Assembly: GCA_944326305.1 (NCBI GenBank)
Contig: CALVDL010000005.1
Location: 80,255-144,254, forward strand
DNA from: an uncultured Bacteroidales bacterium
GTDB lineage: Bacteria; Bacteroidota; Bacteroidia; Bacteroidales; UBA932
Length of the DNA stretch: 64,000 nt
Direction: 5' to 3'
Both the position numbers and the translations under genes were made by a program. The notes beneath the pieces were generated by a model that did no database searches, was not told the origin of the DNA, and worked only from the letters and a program-made list of their open reading frames with translations. The stretch's first letter is position 1; each line of letters opens with the position of its first letter. Positions 1 to 7,425 of the stretch are shown in pieces.

Positions 1-440
1 AGCAAGGCATTTTCATCCGGTATTTCAACTGGGACACCGTCTTTCATTTCAAATATATCTTGCTTCAGATTTGCCAGTACATAAATATTTACACTTGAAG
101 CATTCTCAAATTGTGCACCGTCAATCAGCATAGATGTTTCTCCTCCTTCAAGATAGCGGTAGCTTTTCCCTTCATCTGCAGCAGATGAAACCGAAGGAGT
201 CAAATACTGATGGGAATCACTGTCAAAGAAAAACACATGAAGATTATGAATCTCCGCTTCTGCTGCTGTCTTGTCCGTAGCTTTTGTATTTACAATATGA
301 GACCCCATACCGACTGGAGAGAACACCAGTTTCATGACATCATTCTCATTGTTCTCTACCAGCTCAAGTCTATCTGAGCATGACGACATCAAAAGTAATG
401 ACAATGCACAAAATATATGGCAAACCTGTTTCATAGTCAT
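1..440 (-). CDS. Fimbrillin family lipoprotein, 3' end outside window
   Basis: The first 146 codons of a lipoprotein are visible; the gene runs off the left edge. The signal peptide ends in the lipobox LLLMSSC, so it should be an acylated, exported protein. The segments HNLHVFFFDSDSHQYL and VNIYVLANLKQDIF look like the N-terminal beta-sandwich of FimA/Mfa-type fimbrillins, where a 'VYVLAN' strand is conserved. It lies only 2 bp after the upstream fimbrillin gene, so it is the last visible gene of the fimbrial operon. An ATG six bases further in (434) is an equally good start. It is AT-rich like its neighbour. Whether it is a shaft, anchor or tip subunit cannot be decided from the N-terminus alone. 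Confidence 0.8.
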   Translation of the reverse strand, partial: MTMKQVCHIFCALSLLLMSSCSDRLELVENNENDVMKLVFSPVGMGSHIVNTKATDKTAAEAEIHNLHVFFFDSDSHQYLTPSVSSAADEGKSYRYLEGGETSMLIDGAQFENASSVNIYVLANLKQDIFEMKDGVPVEIPDENAL

Positions 441-442
441 AT

Positions 443-1582
443 CTATTCAAATACAATATCGCTTACATATTCCGCATCCCATTCAGTTTCAGTTGCTGAT
501 AATGTAAGGCTGTTCCCTAAAAAATTAAAACTGATATTATGCATTATCCCGTTTCTGTAATTCATTGTCGGCAAATCAAAAGTTCTGGTAACGGCTGTTC
601 CATCTCCTGTCTGATACGTAATTGTAAGTTCCGGAACCGGATTTCCAGGAGTACCTATTATCGGTCGTTGTGTACCGGCTTCCTCAATCAAATTTGCTAT
701 AAGTAATAATGAAACTTTTGACGATCCGTCATCCTCAACAACAAACTTATTCTGGGTATTTTCCTGGATGACCATAGGGGCATCCAGAATAGTAAATGCA
801 CCGGTATATTCTCCTGAAATTTCATAATCAGTCTGGGATTCTATTGTCATCTGCTTATTGAATGATCCTTTCAATGTCATTTCTGATATTGTAACAGGCT
901 GATTCTGATTATAATTATTTATCCGGAATCTCAAGCCTGCAGTCATATGATAAAACTGAAATCCGACATTACCGTCAACACTGCGATGATCAATGTTGTT
1001 AGCAAGCATTGCATCCCTTAAAAGTTTACGATCAGGTTGCTGATTTTCATCAAACGGTAAAGTAAATGTTGCTACTGGAGCATCTTTATACTGGGTTATA
1101 CCACCTTGTTCACTGGCGACATAACCTATTGTGCTTATTGTAAAATACCCAGGATCACATGGAGAATATGCAAAGAATGAATAAAAATAATCATCATCAT
1201 TTTCATACCACATTTTCAACGGAGCATAATTCCATCCTCCATCTATGCTTTTTGATAATTTCAGACCTTGAAGCAATTCACTATTTTCATCATACAAAAA
1301 AGGGTAGCAACCTGTTTTCTTTGTACTCCATTCTACCTGTCCGCCATTATTGTTTTCTGTTAAACAATAGCCCAAAACCCCTACCGTAGAATTTTCAGGA
1401 AACTCTCCACTTACAGCGTCATAATCTGCTTTTGCAACGACATCTACTTGCAGTTCATCGAACAAAATAGGTCGTAAAGAAAATTCAGGTACAGAAAATG
1501 AATAAATACTCTTTTCGCACCCGTAAGCCGACAACAATACCAAAGTCGGTAAAATAAAAATTCTGATTATATTCTTTTTCAT
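443..1582 (-). CDS. Fimbrillin family protein (Mfa-like)
   Basis: A 379-residue lipoprotein with signal peptide and lipobox LLSAYGC. The stretch GFQFYHMTAGLRFRINNYN (about residue 205) followed by a TISEMTLKG strand is the pattern seen in Mfa-like fimbrillin proteins, which form or cap surface pili in Bacteroidales. It ends with the usual C-terminal strand (NGIMHNISFNFLGNSLTLS) followed by an aspartate/tryptophan tail. It sits between two other fimbrillin genes in one transcription unit. Base composition is strikingly AT-rich compared with the genes from 2.1 kb onward, which suggests acquisition or replacement by recombination (inference). The exact pilus role is not determinable here. Confidence 0.82.
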   Translation of the reverse strand: MKKNIIRIFILPTLVLLSAYGCEKSIYSFSVPEFSLRPILFDELQVDVVAKADYDAVSGEFPENSTVGVLGYCLTENNNGGQVEWSTKKTGCYPFLYDENSELLQGLKLSKSIDGGWNYAPLKMWYENDDDYFYSFFAYSPCDPGYFTISTIGYVASEQGGITQYKDAPVATFTLPFDENQQPDRKLLRDAMLANNIDHRSVDGNVGFQFYHMTAGLRFRINNYNQNQPVTISEMTLKGSFNKQMTIESQTDYEISGEYTGAFTILDAPMVIQENTQNKFVVEDDGSSKVSLLLIANLIEEAGTQRPIIGTPGNPVPELTITYQTGDGTAVTRTFDLPTMNYRNGIMHNISFNFLGNSLTLSATETEWDAEYVSDIVFE

Positions 1583-1606
1583 AACTGCACTATCTCCCCC
1601 AAATTA

Positions 1607-2629
1607 TTATTCAACAGGAATTGCACCTCCAGAAGAAGTTTCTCCCCATTCGTCAGCTTTCAAATCATCAAATACTATTGCATTCGGCTGAACAGTCATA
1701 GTATAGCGATACTGCTTCCCGGCTTCCCATTCAAGAACAGTAGTAGAAGTTATTGAAACACTTCTTATTTGTTCTTCTTGCTTTAAAGATGAATATGTTA
1801 CAGACAAAACCACGGATTCTATATTCTGTGGAATCATAAGTAAAGCGTCTTCCTCTGTATTGTTAAAAATAAATTCTCCGGGTGTTTCAGCAGTCAACAT
1901 AATTTCTGATTCATGCAGAGAAGAAGCAGACAATTCTGACCATGATGAAAGTGAGGCCTCTGCATTATGTATCATTTTACCTTTTAATGATATCGGAGAC
2001 AGTTCGACACTAACTTTAATATCATCCTCCGCTTCCCATAATCCACCTCTCTGAATATAAAAGCTTACTAAAGCCAGTTCGTGGCTGAAGGTGAAGGCTA
2101 CGGACTGGGGAGGGTTGGTACAGGAGAGGCCTGTATTGGATGCGGTCATGAGGTCGTGGCCGGAGGTGGAGTCGAAGCCGGTGACGGTGAGGGTGCCGTC
2201 CGCATCATAGGCTGCGCTTTCTGCAGCCTTGTGTCCGTTCCGGTCTTCTGCCGTCAGCGTAGCTGTGTCAGGATAGAGGGCGTAGAAGTCATATGTATTT
2301 TCCGGCATCCAGTATCTGGTTCCTTCGTATGTCCAGGAGGTACCGGTACGGGAGACTTCGGTAGCGGAAAAGACTTCCGCCGGGGTCGGGGTGGCAGAGG
2401 AATTGTCTGTCCTCCAGCCCCATACGCTGAAACTGCCGATATCGGAAGGGCCAGTCACGACCGACTTGGCGGCCACGTCTGTGAAGATTATGGCAGAACT
2501 GTCCTGACCGTGCTGTCCTGCAACGGTGACCTTCGAGCAGGATGACAGCATGAACGCCACACTCCCCAGAAGCAAAACCGCCCGAGGGAGGAAGGTGATG
2601 GAGTGTACGGTATGTTTCAGCATATTCAT
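1607..2629 (-). CDS. Fimbrillin family protein, compositionally mosaic
   Basis: A 340-residue lipoprotein with signal peptide ending VAFMLSSC. The features DLMTASN, PQSVAFTFSHELALVSFYI and the C-terminal ITSTTVLEWEAGKQYRYTMTV match the Fimbrillin_like/Mfa_like_1 layout, in which the C-terminal strand follows a 'W.aG..Y.Y' motif. The gene reads through without interruption, but base composition changes abruptly near position 2070. The N-terminal coding half is GC-rich (one 60-base line counted by hand is 65% GC) while the C-terminal half is AT-rich (lines of 28-50%). This points to a recombinational join inside the gene. It lies third in the fimbrillin series. Confidence 0.82.
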   Translation of the reverse strand: MNMLKHTVHSITFLPRAVLLLGSVAFMLSSCSKVTVAGQHGQDSSAIIFTDVAAKSVVTGPSDIGSFSVWGWRTDNSSATPTPAEVFSATEVSRTGTSWTYEGTRYWMPENTYDFYALYPDTATLTAEDRNGHKAAESAAYDADGTLTVTGFDSTSGHDLMTASNTGLSCTNPPQSVAFTFSHELALVSFYIQRGGLWEAEDDIKVSVELSPISLKGKMIHNAEASLSSWSELSASSLHESEIMLTAETPGEFIFNNTEEDALLMIPQNIESVVLSVTYSSLKQEEQIRSVSITSTTVLEWEAGKQYRYTMTVQPNAIVFDDLKADEWGETSSGGAIPVE

Positions 2630-2642
2630 TACATTATTGGCA

Positions 2643-2672
2643 GCCGGGGGGGGACATTCAACCCCGCCCGGC
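2643..2672 (-). other. GC-rich intergenic hairpin in fimbrial operon
   Basis: An 11-bp stem (2643-2653 with 2662-2672, one mismatch) encloses an 8-base loop in the 59-bp gap between two fimbrillin genes. One arm contains a run of eight G on the plus strand (2646-2653). In the direction of transcription no U-run follows, so it is not a classical terminator. A role as an mRNA stability or attenuation element that lowers expression of the genes after the first fimbrillin is plausible but inferred. Confidence 0.55.
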
Positions 2673-2688
2673 CGAAAAAACGGTGTAA

Positions 2689-3684
2689 TTACTGGACAGT
2701 TGTAGGTACGTTAGTATCTTGAGCCCATCCTTCAACAGTAGTGACTTCGAACAATATAGGCTTCAATGTATCGTCAACATCATCCGGTTCTATATTAACC
2801 GTATAGTTATATGAGCTGCCGGCTACCCATGTATTGGCATCCGGAACGGCAAGAGTCCCTGCAAAGTTTCCTGTTTTCAACACTCCTGACTCATCTGAAA
2901 GGGTCACCATAAATGATACCTCAATAGCATTTGTACCTGTCTGAGGAATAACATATCTTACTTCTGATGCAGCGGATCCTCCCGTTACAGCGAAATCTGT
3001 AACGCCACCGAAGTTGTATGCTTCGACACCTTCACCTGTTGCAGTTCCAGCCCAAGTCCCGACAACATTATCAGTGAAATCAACAGATGCAGTCTTAACA
3101 GCATTGGTTACTTTCAGATCGGAAACCGCCATAGTATATGTATCAGCAGCACCGGTTTGGAAAGTGAATTTCACTTTTGAAAGAAGGTGTTTGAATGTCA
3201 GACCTACTGCAGGAGCGTCACCTTCACCACCCCATGTAAGAGCATTGTCTGTCGTCGCAGCAATAAGATCGTTTGCGCCAGCAGAATAATCAGTGAATGT
3301 CAGTTTCTTGGCATCCGGGTCAAAAGCTACACCCTCTGAAAGTGCACTTGTCCCGTCTGCATAGGCACCGAATGCATGATTTTCATTAACTACCCAATAT
3401 GCGTTCTGAGCCGGCTTCCATACATTACCTGAACCTGTGGCAGTTCCGTTTACCTGTACATTGTTAAACAAAGGAACCCATTTTGATTCAGTAGTGTTGT
3501 TATAATTTCCGAACACCCAGAATGACTTGATGGATTCGTTAGTCACATCAGCCTTCGTCACATTATCGACAAAAGCGTTGCTGAACCTGATCAGATTGCC
3601 TTCGGAAACAGCAGTGGTCTGAGTCTTGGTGCAGGCAGTCATGGCTATCGCCGCGGCAGCTGCAAAGAAGAAAAACTTTTTCAT
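2689..3684 (-). CDS. Fimbrillin family protein (probable major subunit)
   Basis: A 331-residue lipoprotein (signal peptide rich in Phe/Ala, lipobox IAMTAC). It contains the Mfa_like_1 signatures SFWVFGNYNN (about residue 54), AYWVVNENHAFGAYADG, NDLIAATT, VGLTFKHLLSKVKFTFQTG and a final WVAGSSYNYTVNI strand. The FKH.LSKV.F segment is highly characteristic of Bacteroidales major fimbrillins. It is the first fimbrillin of the operon, directly after the DUF5119 gene, and is followed by a strong intergenic hairpin. Both features fit a highly expressed shaft subunit (inference). Base composition is intermediate. Confidence 0.85.
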   Translation of the reverse strand: MKKFFFFAAAAAIAMTACTKTQTTAVSEGNLIRFSNAFVDNVTKADVTNESIKSFWVFGNYNNTTESKWVPLFNNVQVNGTATGSGNVWKPAQNAYWVVNENHAFGAYADGTSALSEGVAFDPDAKKLTFTDYSAGANDLIAATTDNALTWGGEGDAPAVGLTFKHLLSKVKFTFQTGAADTYTMAVSDLKVTNAVKTASVDFTDNVVGTWAGTATGEGVEAYNFGGVTDFAVTGGSAASEVRYVIPQTGTNAIEVSFMVTLSDESGVLKTGNFAGTLAVPDANTWVAGSSYNYTVNIEPDDVDDTLKPILFEVTTVEGWAQDTNVPTTVQ

Positions 3685-3753
3685 GTTCGTTTATATTAAG
3701 TTGTTTGACATTTGTTATCTATCGTCAGTATCGCTACGGTAATGTCCTGTGGC

Positions 3754-4797
3754 CTATCCTATCGGCAACGGAATGTCCTCATAGTCGCCCCAGCCGTCGA
3801 CATCCACTTCGAAGCCGCTGCCTCCGGCAGTACCTTCTTCGTCAGTCACTTCAAATCCGGAAACACGGATGACACCTCCTCTTGGGTGAGCCTCGAGAAT
3901 GGCGGTAACGTCGACAGGATCGTATTTCTTCGTATTTCCGTTGAGGAGCTCGACCTCCAGCGTGAGGGTGAACGTCCCGTCAGCCTTCGTCGATGCATAG
4001 TCTTCATAAGGATAACCCGGAATACCGAAAGACTGTACCGGAGCGACTATTCCGTAATCTGTCATCCGGCAGGCATCCGTATCGAAGAGAATGGCGCCGG
4101 CCTCCTCGCTTGTCGTTCCGCTCTGGAGATAGACTCCGGTAGCGACTCCGTCCAGTTCGCCGCGGGCCTTCTTCACGTATTCTATCCCTTTGTCGAACTC
4201 GGCCACTATCAGGTACGTATATACCAGAGGACGCAGGCTTATCGGCATAGGGTCAGGTTCGTATTTCCTTTCACCCCAGTAGCTCGGGACATAACAGCCG
4301 TAAAGCATGTCCGGAGGATTGTATCCCCGGGTAGGGGTCTTGCTGTCGGTTCCGTCCAGAGAAAAGCGGGTGCGGGTACGTGTGGTCGCCATTGCGGATG
4401 CGGAGGTGCCGAGGTTGTCGAAAAGAAGATACTCGGTATCGTTGTTGTAGAACAGCAGAGAGTGGTCGCCCTCGTACAGCTGCACGAGCTCGCCTTCAGG
4501 TGCGATATTTCTTATCTCATAGCCTCCGTTCCTGTAGACCAGTATCCTGAGACCTCCGGGCAGTTCCGGAATGTGGTCTTCATATTTGGAGTCGAACAGT
4601 TCTTCGTCCCAGTTCCGCTCCCATTCGGAAAGGTTGTCTATCTCCCACTCCCGGATATAGTCGGCGGTGATGTCTGCCTTGACACTTGAGGAGTGCTCCC
4701 AATGGTTGTAGCACAGTTCCTTACGGCATGACTGTCCTGCCATCAGGACACAGACCGTGAAGCAGGTGAACAGAATTTTATGTCCGGTCATTTTCAT
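3754..4797 (-). CDS. DUF5119 domain-containing fimbrial-operon lipoprotein
   Basis: A 347-residue exported protein with a signal peptide ending LMAGQSC. The N-terminus after the cysteine (RKELCYNHWEH) and the following tryptophan-rich segment (REWEIDNLSEWERNWDEE) are typical of the DUF5119 family, found beside fimbrillin and DUF3575 genes in Bacteroidales. Function is not established; an accessory or anchoring role in pilus assembly fits the context. Its start codon overlaps the stop of the DUF3575 gene (ATGA), so the two are translationally coupled. The C-terminal part has a beta-sandwich-like pattern similar to fimbrillins. Confidence 0.8.
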   Translation of the reverse strand: MKMTGHKILFTCFTVCVLMAGQSCRKELCYNHWEHSSSVKADITADYIREWEIDNLSEWERNWDEELFDSKYEDHIPELPGGLRILVYRNGGYEIRNIAPEGELVQLYEGDHSLLFYNNDTEYLLFDNLGTSASAMATTRTRTRFSLDGTDSKTPTRGYNPPDMLYGCYVPSYWGERKYEPDPMPISLRPLVYTYLIVAEFDKGIEYVKKARGELDGVATGVYLQSGTTSEEAGAILFDTDACRMTDYGIVAPVQSFGIPGYPYEDYASTKADGTFTLTLEVELLNGNTKKYDPVDVTAILEAHPRGGVIRVSGFEVTDEEGTAGGSGFEVDVDGWGDYEDIPLPIG

Positions 4798-5984
4798 AGC
4801 GCAGCCCTCCTGACTTTTTCAGACTTGTCTCCGATACGCCAGACAAGGCCCAGTTTCAGCTTGACAGGTCCCCAGTAGACAGTCCTGCTGGTCTGCTGGT
4901 AAACATAGTGCTCGTCTATCGGGAGATATTCTTCGTATCCGGTAGACAGGACTCCGAGTCCTACTCCGGCTTCAAGGGAAAGGCTCTTCCCTATCGGGAA
5001 CATGTATCCGTAGCTCAGACCGGCAGACCAATACTCGCCCTGGTAGCCTCGCTTGCCTTTCCATTCCAGGTCATAGAGGCCGACCATGCCGAAAGCCCCG
5101 AGATAGTGGCCGTGCCATCTGCTTTTCTGCCCGAACCACCAGCGCACCTCCGGGCTGAGCATGTCCAGCTGGTAGAATGTATCCTTCCTCTTGCTGGACC
5201 ACCATGCGACGGCCCCTTCAGCGTTGATGCTGAAGCGACGGCCTATAGGTATCTCGACCTCCAGTGAAGGAAAGCCTACGGCATCGTACAGGAGGTTGGT
5301 CTTTATATTGAGCAAAAGTGGTTTTCTCGTTCCGGAAACCCCGGTACCGGTTGACGGGGATACGACAGGTTCCGCAGCGGCAGAAGGCCGTTCAGCTGCA
5401 GCCCCGGACAGCCGGGAGATGCCTTTAACGGACATATCCGGTTCCGACCCGCATTCGGCCATGGCTGTGATGGAAGGAAGGCCGGACGGAACCGGCACGA
5501 ACGGAGGACGCTGGGGTTCTTTCAGTTTCTCAACGTACAGAAGGGCTACTAAGTCTGCCCCCCCCTGTCGGGAATAAAGGGTATCAGGCTCTATGCTGTT
5601 GACAGTCTGGTAATACTCCTCCTTCATTCCGGTATGGACGATATACCATGACTTGACCTGGTTGCTTCTGTTTTTTGCAGCCCTCCGGTTCTGCTCCTCC
5701 GTAGGCCATGAGGTACAGAACCCTTTTATCCGGATGACGGCATCACCGGCAAGGATGGCCTCCATGTTGGCCTTTATCAGAGAGTCCGCCTTATGGATAG
5801 AATACTCGTTGTCCTTATAGTGATAATAGGACATGAGCCTGCCCGGGACAAACCTGAACAGGACAGCGGAATCCACAGTCTCCTCCCTGTACTTTACATC
5901 TTCCGCATTCGTTATAAACGGGGATAAAGTACAGAGAATGATAGAGATAACAGATATTTTCAGAATCTGTCCTACGCTTTGCAT
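4794..5984 (-). CDS. DUF3575 outer-membrane protein of fimbrial operon
   Basis: A protein of about 396 residues. An N-terminal signal peptide (ILKISVISIILCTLSPFITNA) precedes an OmpA-like region with IRIKGFCTSWPTEEQNRRAAKNRSN, resembling a peptidoglycan-association motif. The C-terminal ~170 residues (from LLNIKTNLLYDAVGFPSLEVE) are the DUF3575 beta-barrel with WWFGQ, YLGAFG and GYMFPIGKSLSLE strands. The start at 5984 is preferred over an in-frame ATG at 6026 because a TATCTTTG -7 box lies between them. A G8 run (5558-5565 on the complement) falls near residue 140. It is the first gene of the operon and probably the outer-membrane partner of the pilus. Confidence 0.82.
   Translation of the reverse strand: MQSVGQILKISVISIILCTLSPFITNAEDVKYREETVDSAVLFRFVPGRLMSYYHYKDNEYSIHKADSLIKANMEAILAGDAVIRIKGFCTSWPTEEQNRRAAKNRSNQVKSWYIVHTGMKEEYYQTVNSIEPDTLYSRQGGADLVALLYVEKLKEPQRPPFVPVPSGLPSITAMAECGSEPDMSVKGISRLSGAAAERPSAAAEPVVSPSTGTGVSGTRKPLLLNIKTNLLYDAVGFPSLEVEIPIGRRFSINAEGAVAWWSSKRKDTFYQLDMLSPEVRWWFGQKSRWHGHYLGAFGMVGLYDLEWKGKRGYQGEYWSAGLSYGYMFPIGKSLSLEAGVGLGVLSTGYEEYLPIDEHYVYQQTSRTVYWGPVKLKLGLVWRIGDKSEKVRRAAL
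5558..5565. repeat. C8/G8 homopolymer inside the DUF3575 gene
   Basis: Eight consecutive C on the plus strand read as G8 in the coding strand, encoding part of a QGGA segment. A one-base slip would truncate the protein before its barrel domain. Runs of this length are rare in the window; the only others I saw are at 2646-2653 and 6043-6051, all in the fimbrial region. Confidence 0.6.
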
Positions 5985-6012
5985 TACTGTTTCACATTTC
6001 ACACTATGAGTG

Positions 6013-6020
6013 CAAAGATA
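6013..6020 (-). promoter_or_regulatory. -7 box of the fimbrial operon
   Basis: The minus strand reads TATCTTTG, a full match to the Bacteroidota TAnnTTTG box, about 30 bases ahead of the chosen DUF3575 start. The expected -33 position (around 6040-6043) carries no TTTG and touches the C9/G9 tract. This leaves a short leader of roughly 20 bases. Confidence 0.6.
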
Positions 6021-6033
6021 TAACATTATTCAA

Positions 6034-7425
6034 TCAGTTATACCCCCCCCCGCTTTTTTTTACGGAAATTCCCTTACTGATGAGGCAAGTGACTGAAACT
6101 GTTGCGATACAGCAGAGCATGACCATCCAGAAAAAGCCTGTATATCCCAGCCACTCCTGGAGATAGCCCGCAACCATCCCCGGAAGCATCATGCTCAGAG
6201 CCATGGAAGCGGTGCAGAGCGAATAGTGGGCAGTCTTGAACTCTCCCTGCGAGAAATATATCAGATAGAGCATGTAGGCAGTGAAGCCGAAACCGTAGCC
6301 GAACTGCTCGATAAACACAAGCAGGTTGATGACAAAGAAGCTCTCCGGCTGGGCCATTCCCAGGTATACGAAGGTCAGGCATGGGAGAGTCATGCTGGCG
6401 GCCATGGGCCACAATGATTTCTTCAGCCCCCAGCGCGATGCGGCTATGCCTCCCACAATTCCGCCGACGGTGAGTGCAGCCACACCGACCGTCCCGTAGA
6501 CTATCCCCACGTTTTCGGTCGACAGCCCCAGGCCCCCTGCTTCGCGCGGGTCCAGCAGGAACGGGTTCATCATCTTCACGAGGAAGGCCTCCGGGAGACG
6601 GTACAGAAGCATGAACAGGATGGCTATCCACACGTGCTTCTTACGGAAGAAGGTGACGAATGTGCGTCCGAACTCACGCATTATTTCAGAGGCGCTCCGC
6701 GCAGTCCGGGGACCAGGACCCGGCCTGTCCGCTCCGGGCACGGCATGGCGGAGAGGTCCGGAAGCCTCCGCCTTCGGCAGGAGGAAAGCATGGTACACGG
6801 CGACAGCACCGAAAAGCACCGCGCACAGCAGGAGGGTGACGGTCCAGGCCCGCGGCACATCCCCGTAATGCGTCTCGAGCAGCCCTGCGACGACTACCAG
6901 GACACCCTGCCCGAAAACAGAGGCACACCTGTAGAAAGTGCTCCTTATCCCCACGAAGAAAGACTGCTGTTTCTGGTCCAGCGCTATCATATAGTATCCG
7001 TCGGCCGCTATATCATGTGTGGCAGAGGCGAATGCGGTTATCCAGAATATTACGAGCGTGGCGACAAACAGCGACACCGGGGCCTTCCCCGCAGCCGCTG
7101 CATCCTCAGGAGGATGCGGAAGCGAAAGGGCGGCCAGTACAAACGAGACCGCTATCACCGCCTGCATGACCACTATCCACCACCTTTTGGTCCTGATGAT
7201 GTCAACGAACGGGCTCCAGAGCGGCTTTATGGTCCACGGAAGATAAAGGAGCCCCGTGTACATGGCTATGTCCCCGTTGGACATCCCCATGTTTTTGAAC
7301 ATGATTACCGATATTACGTTCACGATGAAGTACGGGATACCTTCCGCAAAGTACAGAGTGGGCACCCATGCCCACGGATTTATCTGTTTTCTCCGGCTGA
7401 TGTCTTCCATAGCGCTCCCTGTCAT
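6034..7425 (-). CDS. AmpG-like MFS permease
   Basis: A 463-residue polytopic membrane protein of about 12 segments. The N-terminal motif WVPTLYFAEGIPYFIVNVISV (residues ~20-40) and LYLPWTIKPLWSPFVD are hallmark sequences of the AmpG branch of the major facilitator superfamily, which imports muropeptides or related cell-wall fragments. It overlaps the preceding DUF4922-SpoIID gene by the 4 bases ATGA, indicating translational coupling. A second in-frame start lies at 7410 (MEDISRRK). The SpoIID partner supports a peptidoglycan-recycling role, but the true substrate is unknown. The C-terminal three glycines are encoded by a C9 tract. Confidence 0.8.
   Translation of the reverse strand: MTGSAMEDISRRKQINPWAWVPTLYFAEGIPYFIVNVISVIMFKNMGMSNGDIAMYTGLLYLPWTIKPLWSPFVDIIRTKRWWIVVMQAVIAVSFVLAALSLPHPPEDAAAAGKAPVSLFVATLVIFWITAFASATHDIAADGYYMIALDQKQQSFFVGIRSTFYRCASVFGQGVLVVVAGLLETHYGDVPRAWTVTLLLCAVLFGAVAVYHAFLLPKAEASGPLRHAVPGADRPGPGPRTARSASEIMREFGRTFVTFFRKKHVWIAILFMLLYRLPEAFLVKMMNPFLLDPREAGGLGLSTENVGIVYGTVGVAALTVGGIVGGIAASRWGLKKSLWPMAASMTLPCLTFVYLGMAQPESFFVINLLVFIEQFGYGFGFTAYMLYLIYFSQGEFKTAHYSLCTASMALSMMLPGMVAGYLQEWLGYTGFFWMVMLCCIATVSVTCLISKGISVKKSGGGYN
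6043..6051. repeat. C9/G9 homopolymer beside the fimbrial promoter
   Basis: Nine C on the plus strand encode the Gly-Gly-Gly near the C-terminus of the AmpG-like permease and also abut the -33 position of the fimbrial operon promoter on the same strand. Length change would shift the last codons of the permease and alter the sequence flanking the promoter. Confidence 0.6.

Noticed and set aside
2646..2653. The G8 run as a slippage switch in its own right
   Set aside because: It forms one arm of a well-paired hairpin outside any coding region, which explains it without invoking phase variation.
3712..4689. A 325-codon plus-strand open frame opposite the DUF5119 gene
   Set aside because: It is antisense to a well-supported lipoprotein gene, lacks family motifs, and its composition follows the other strand.
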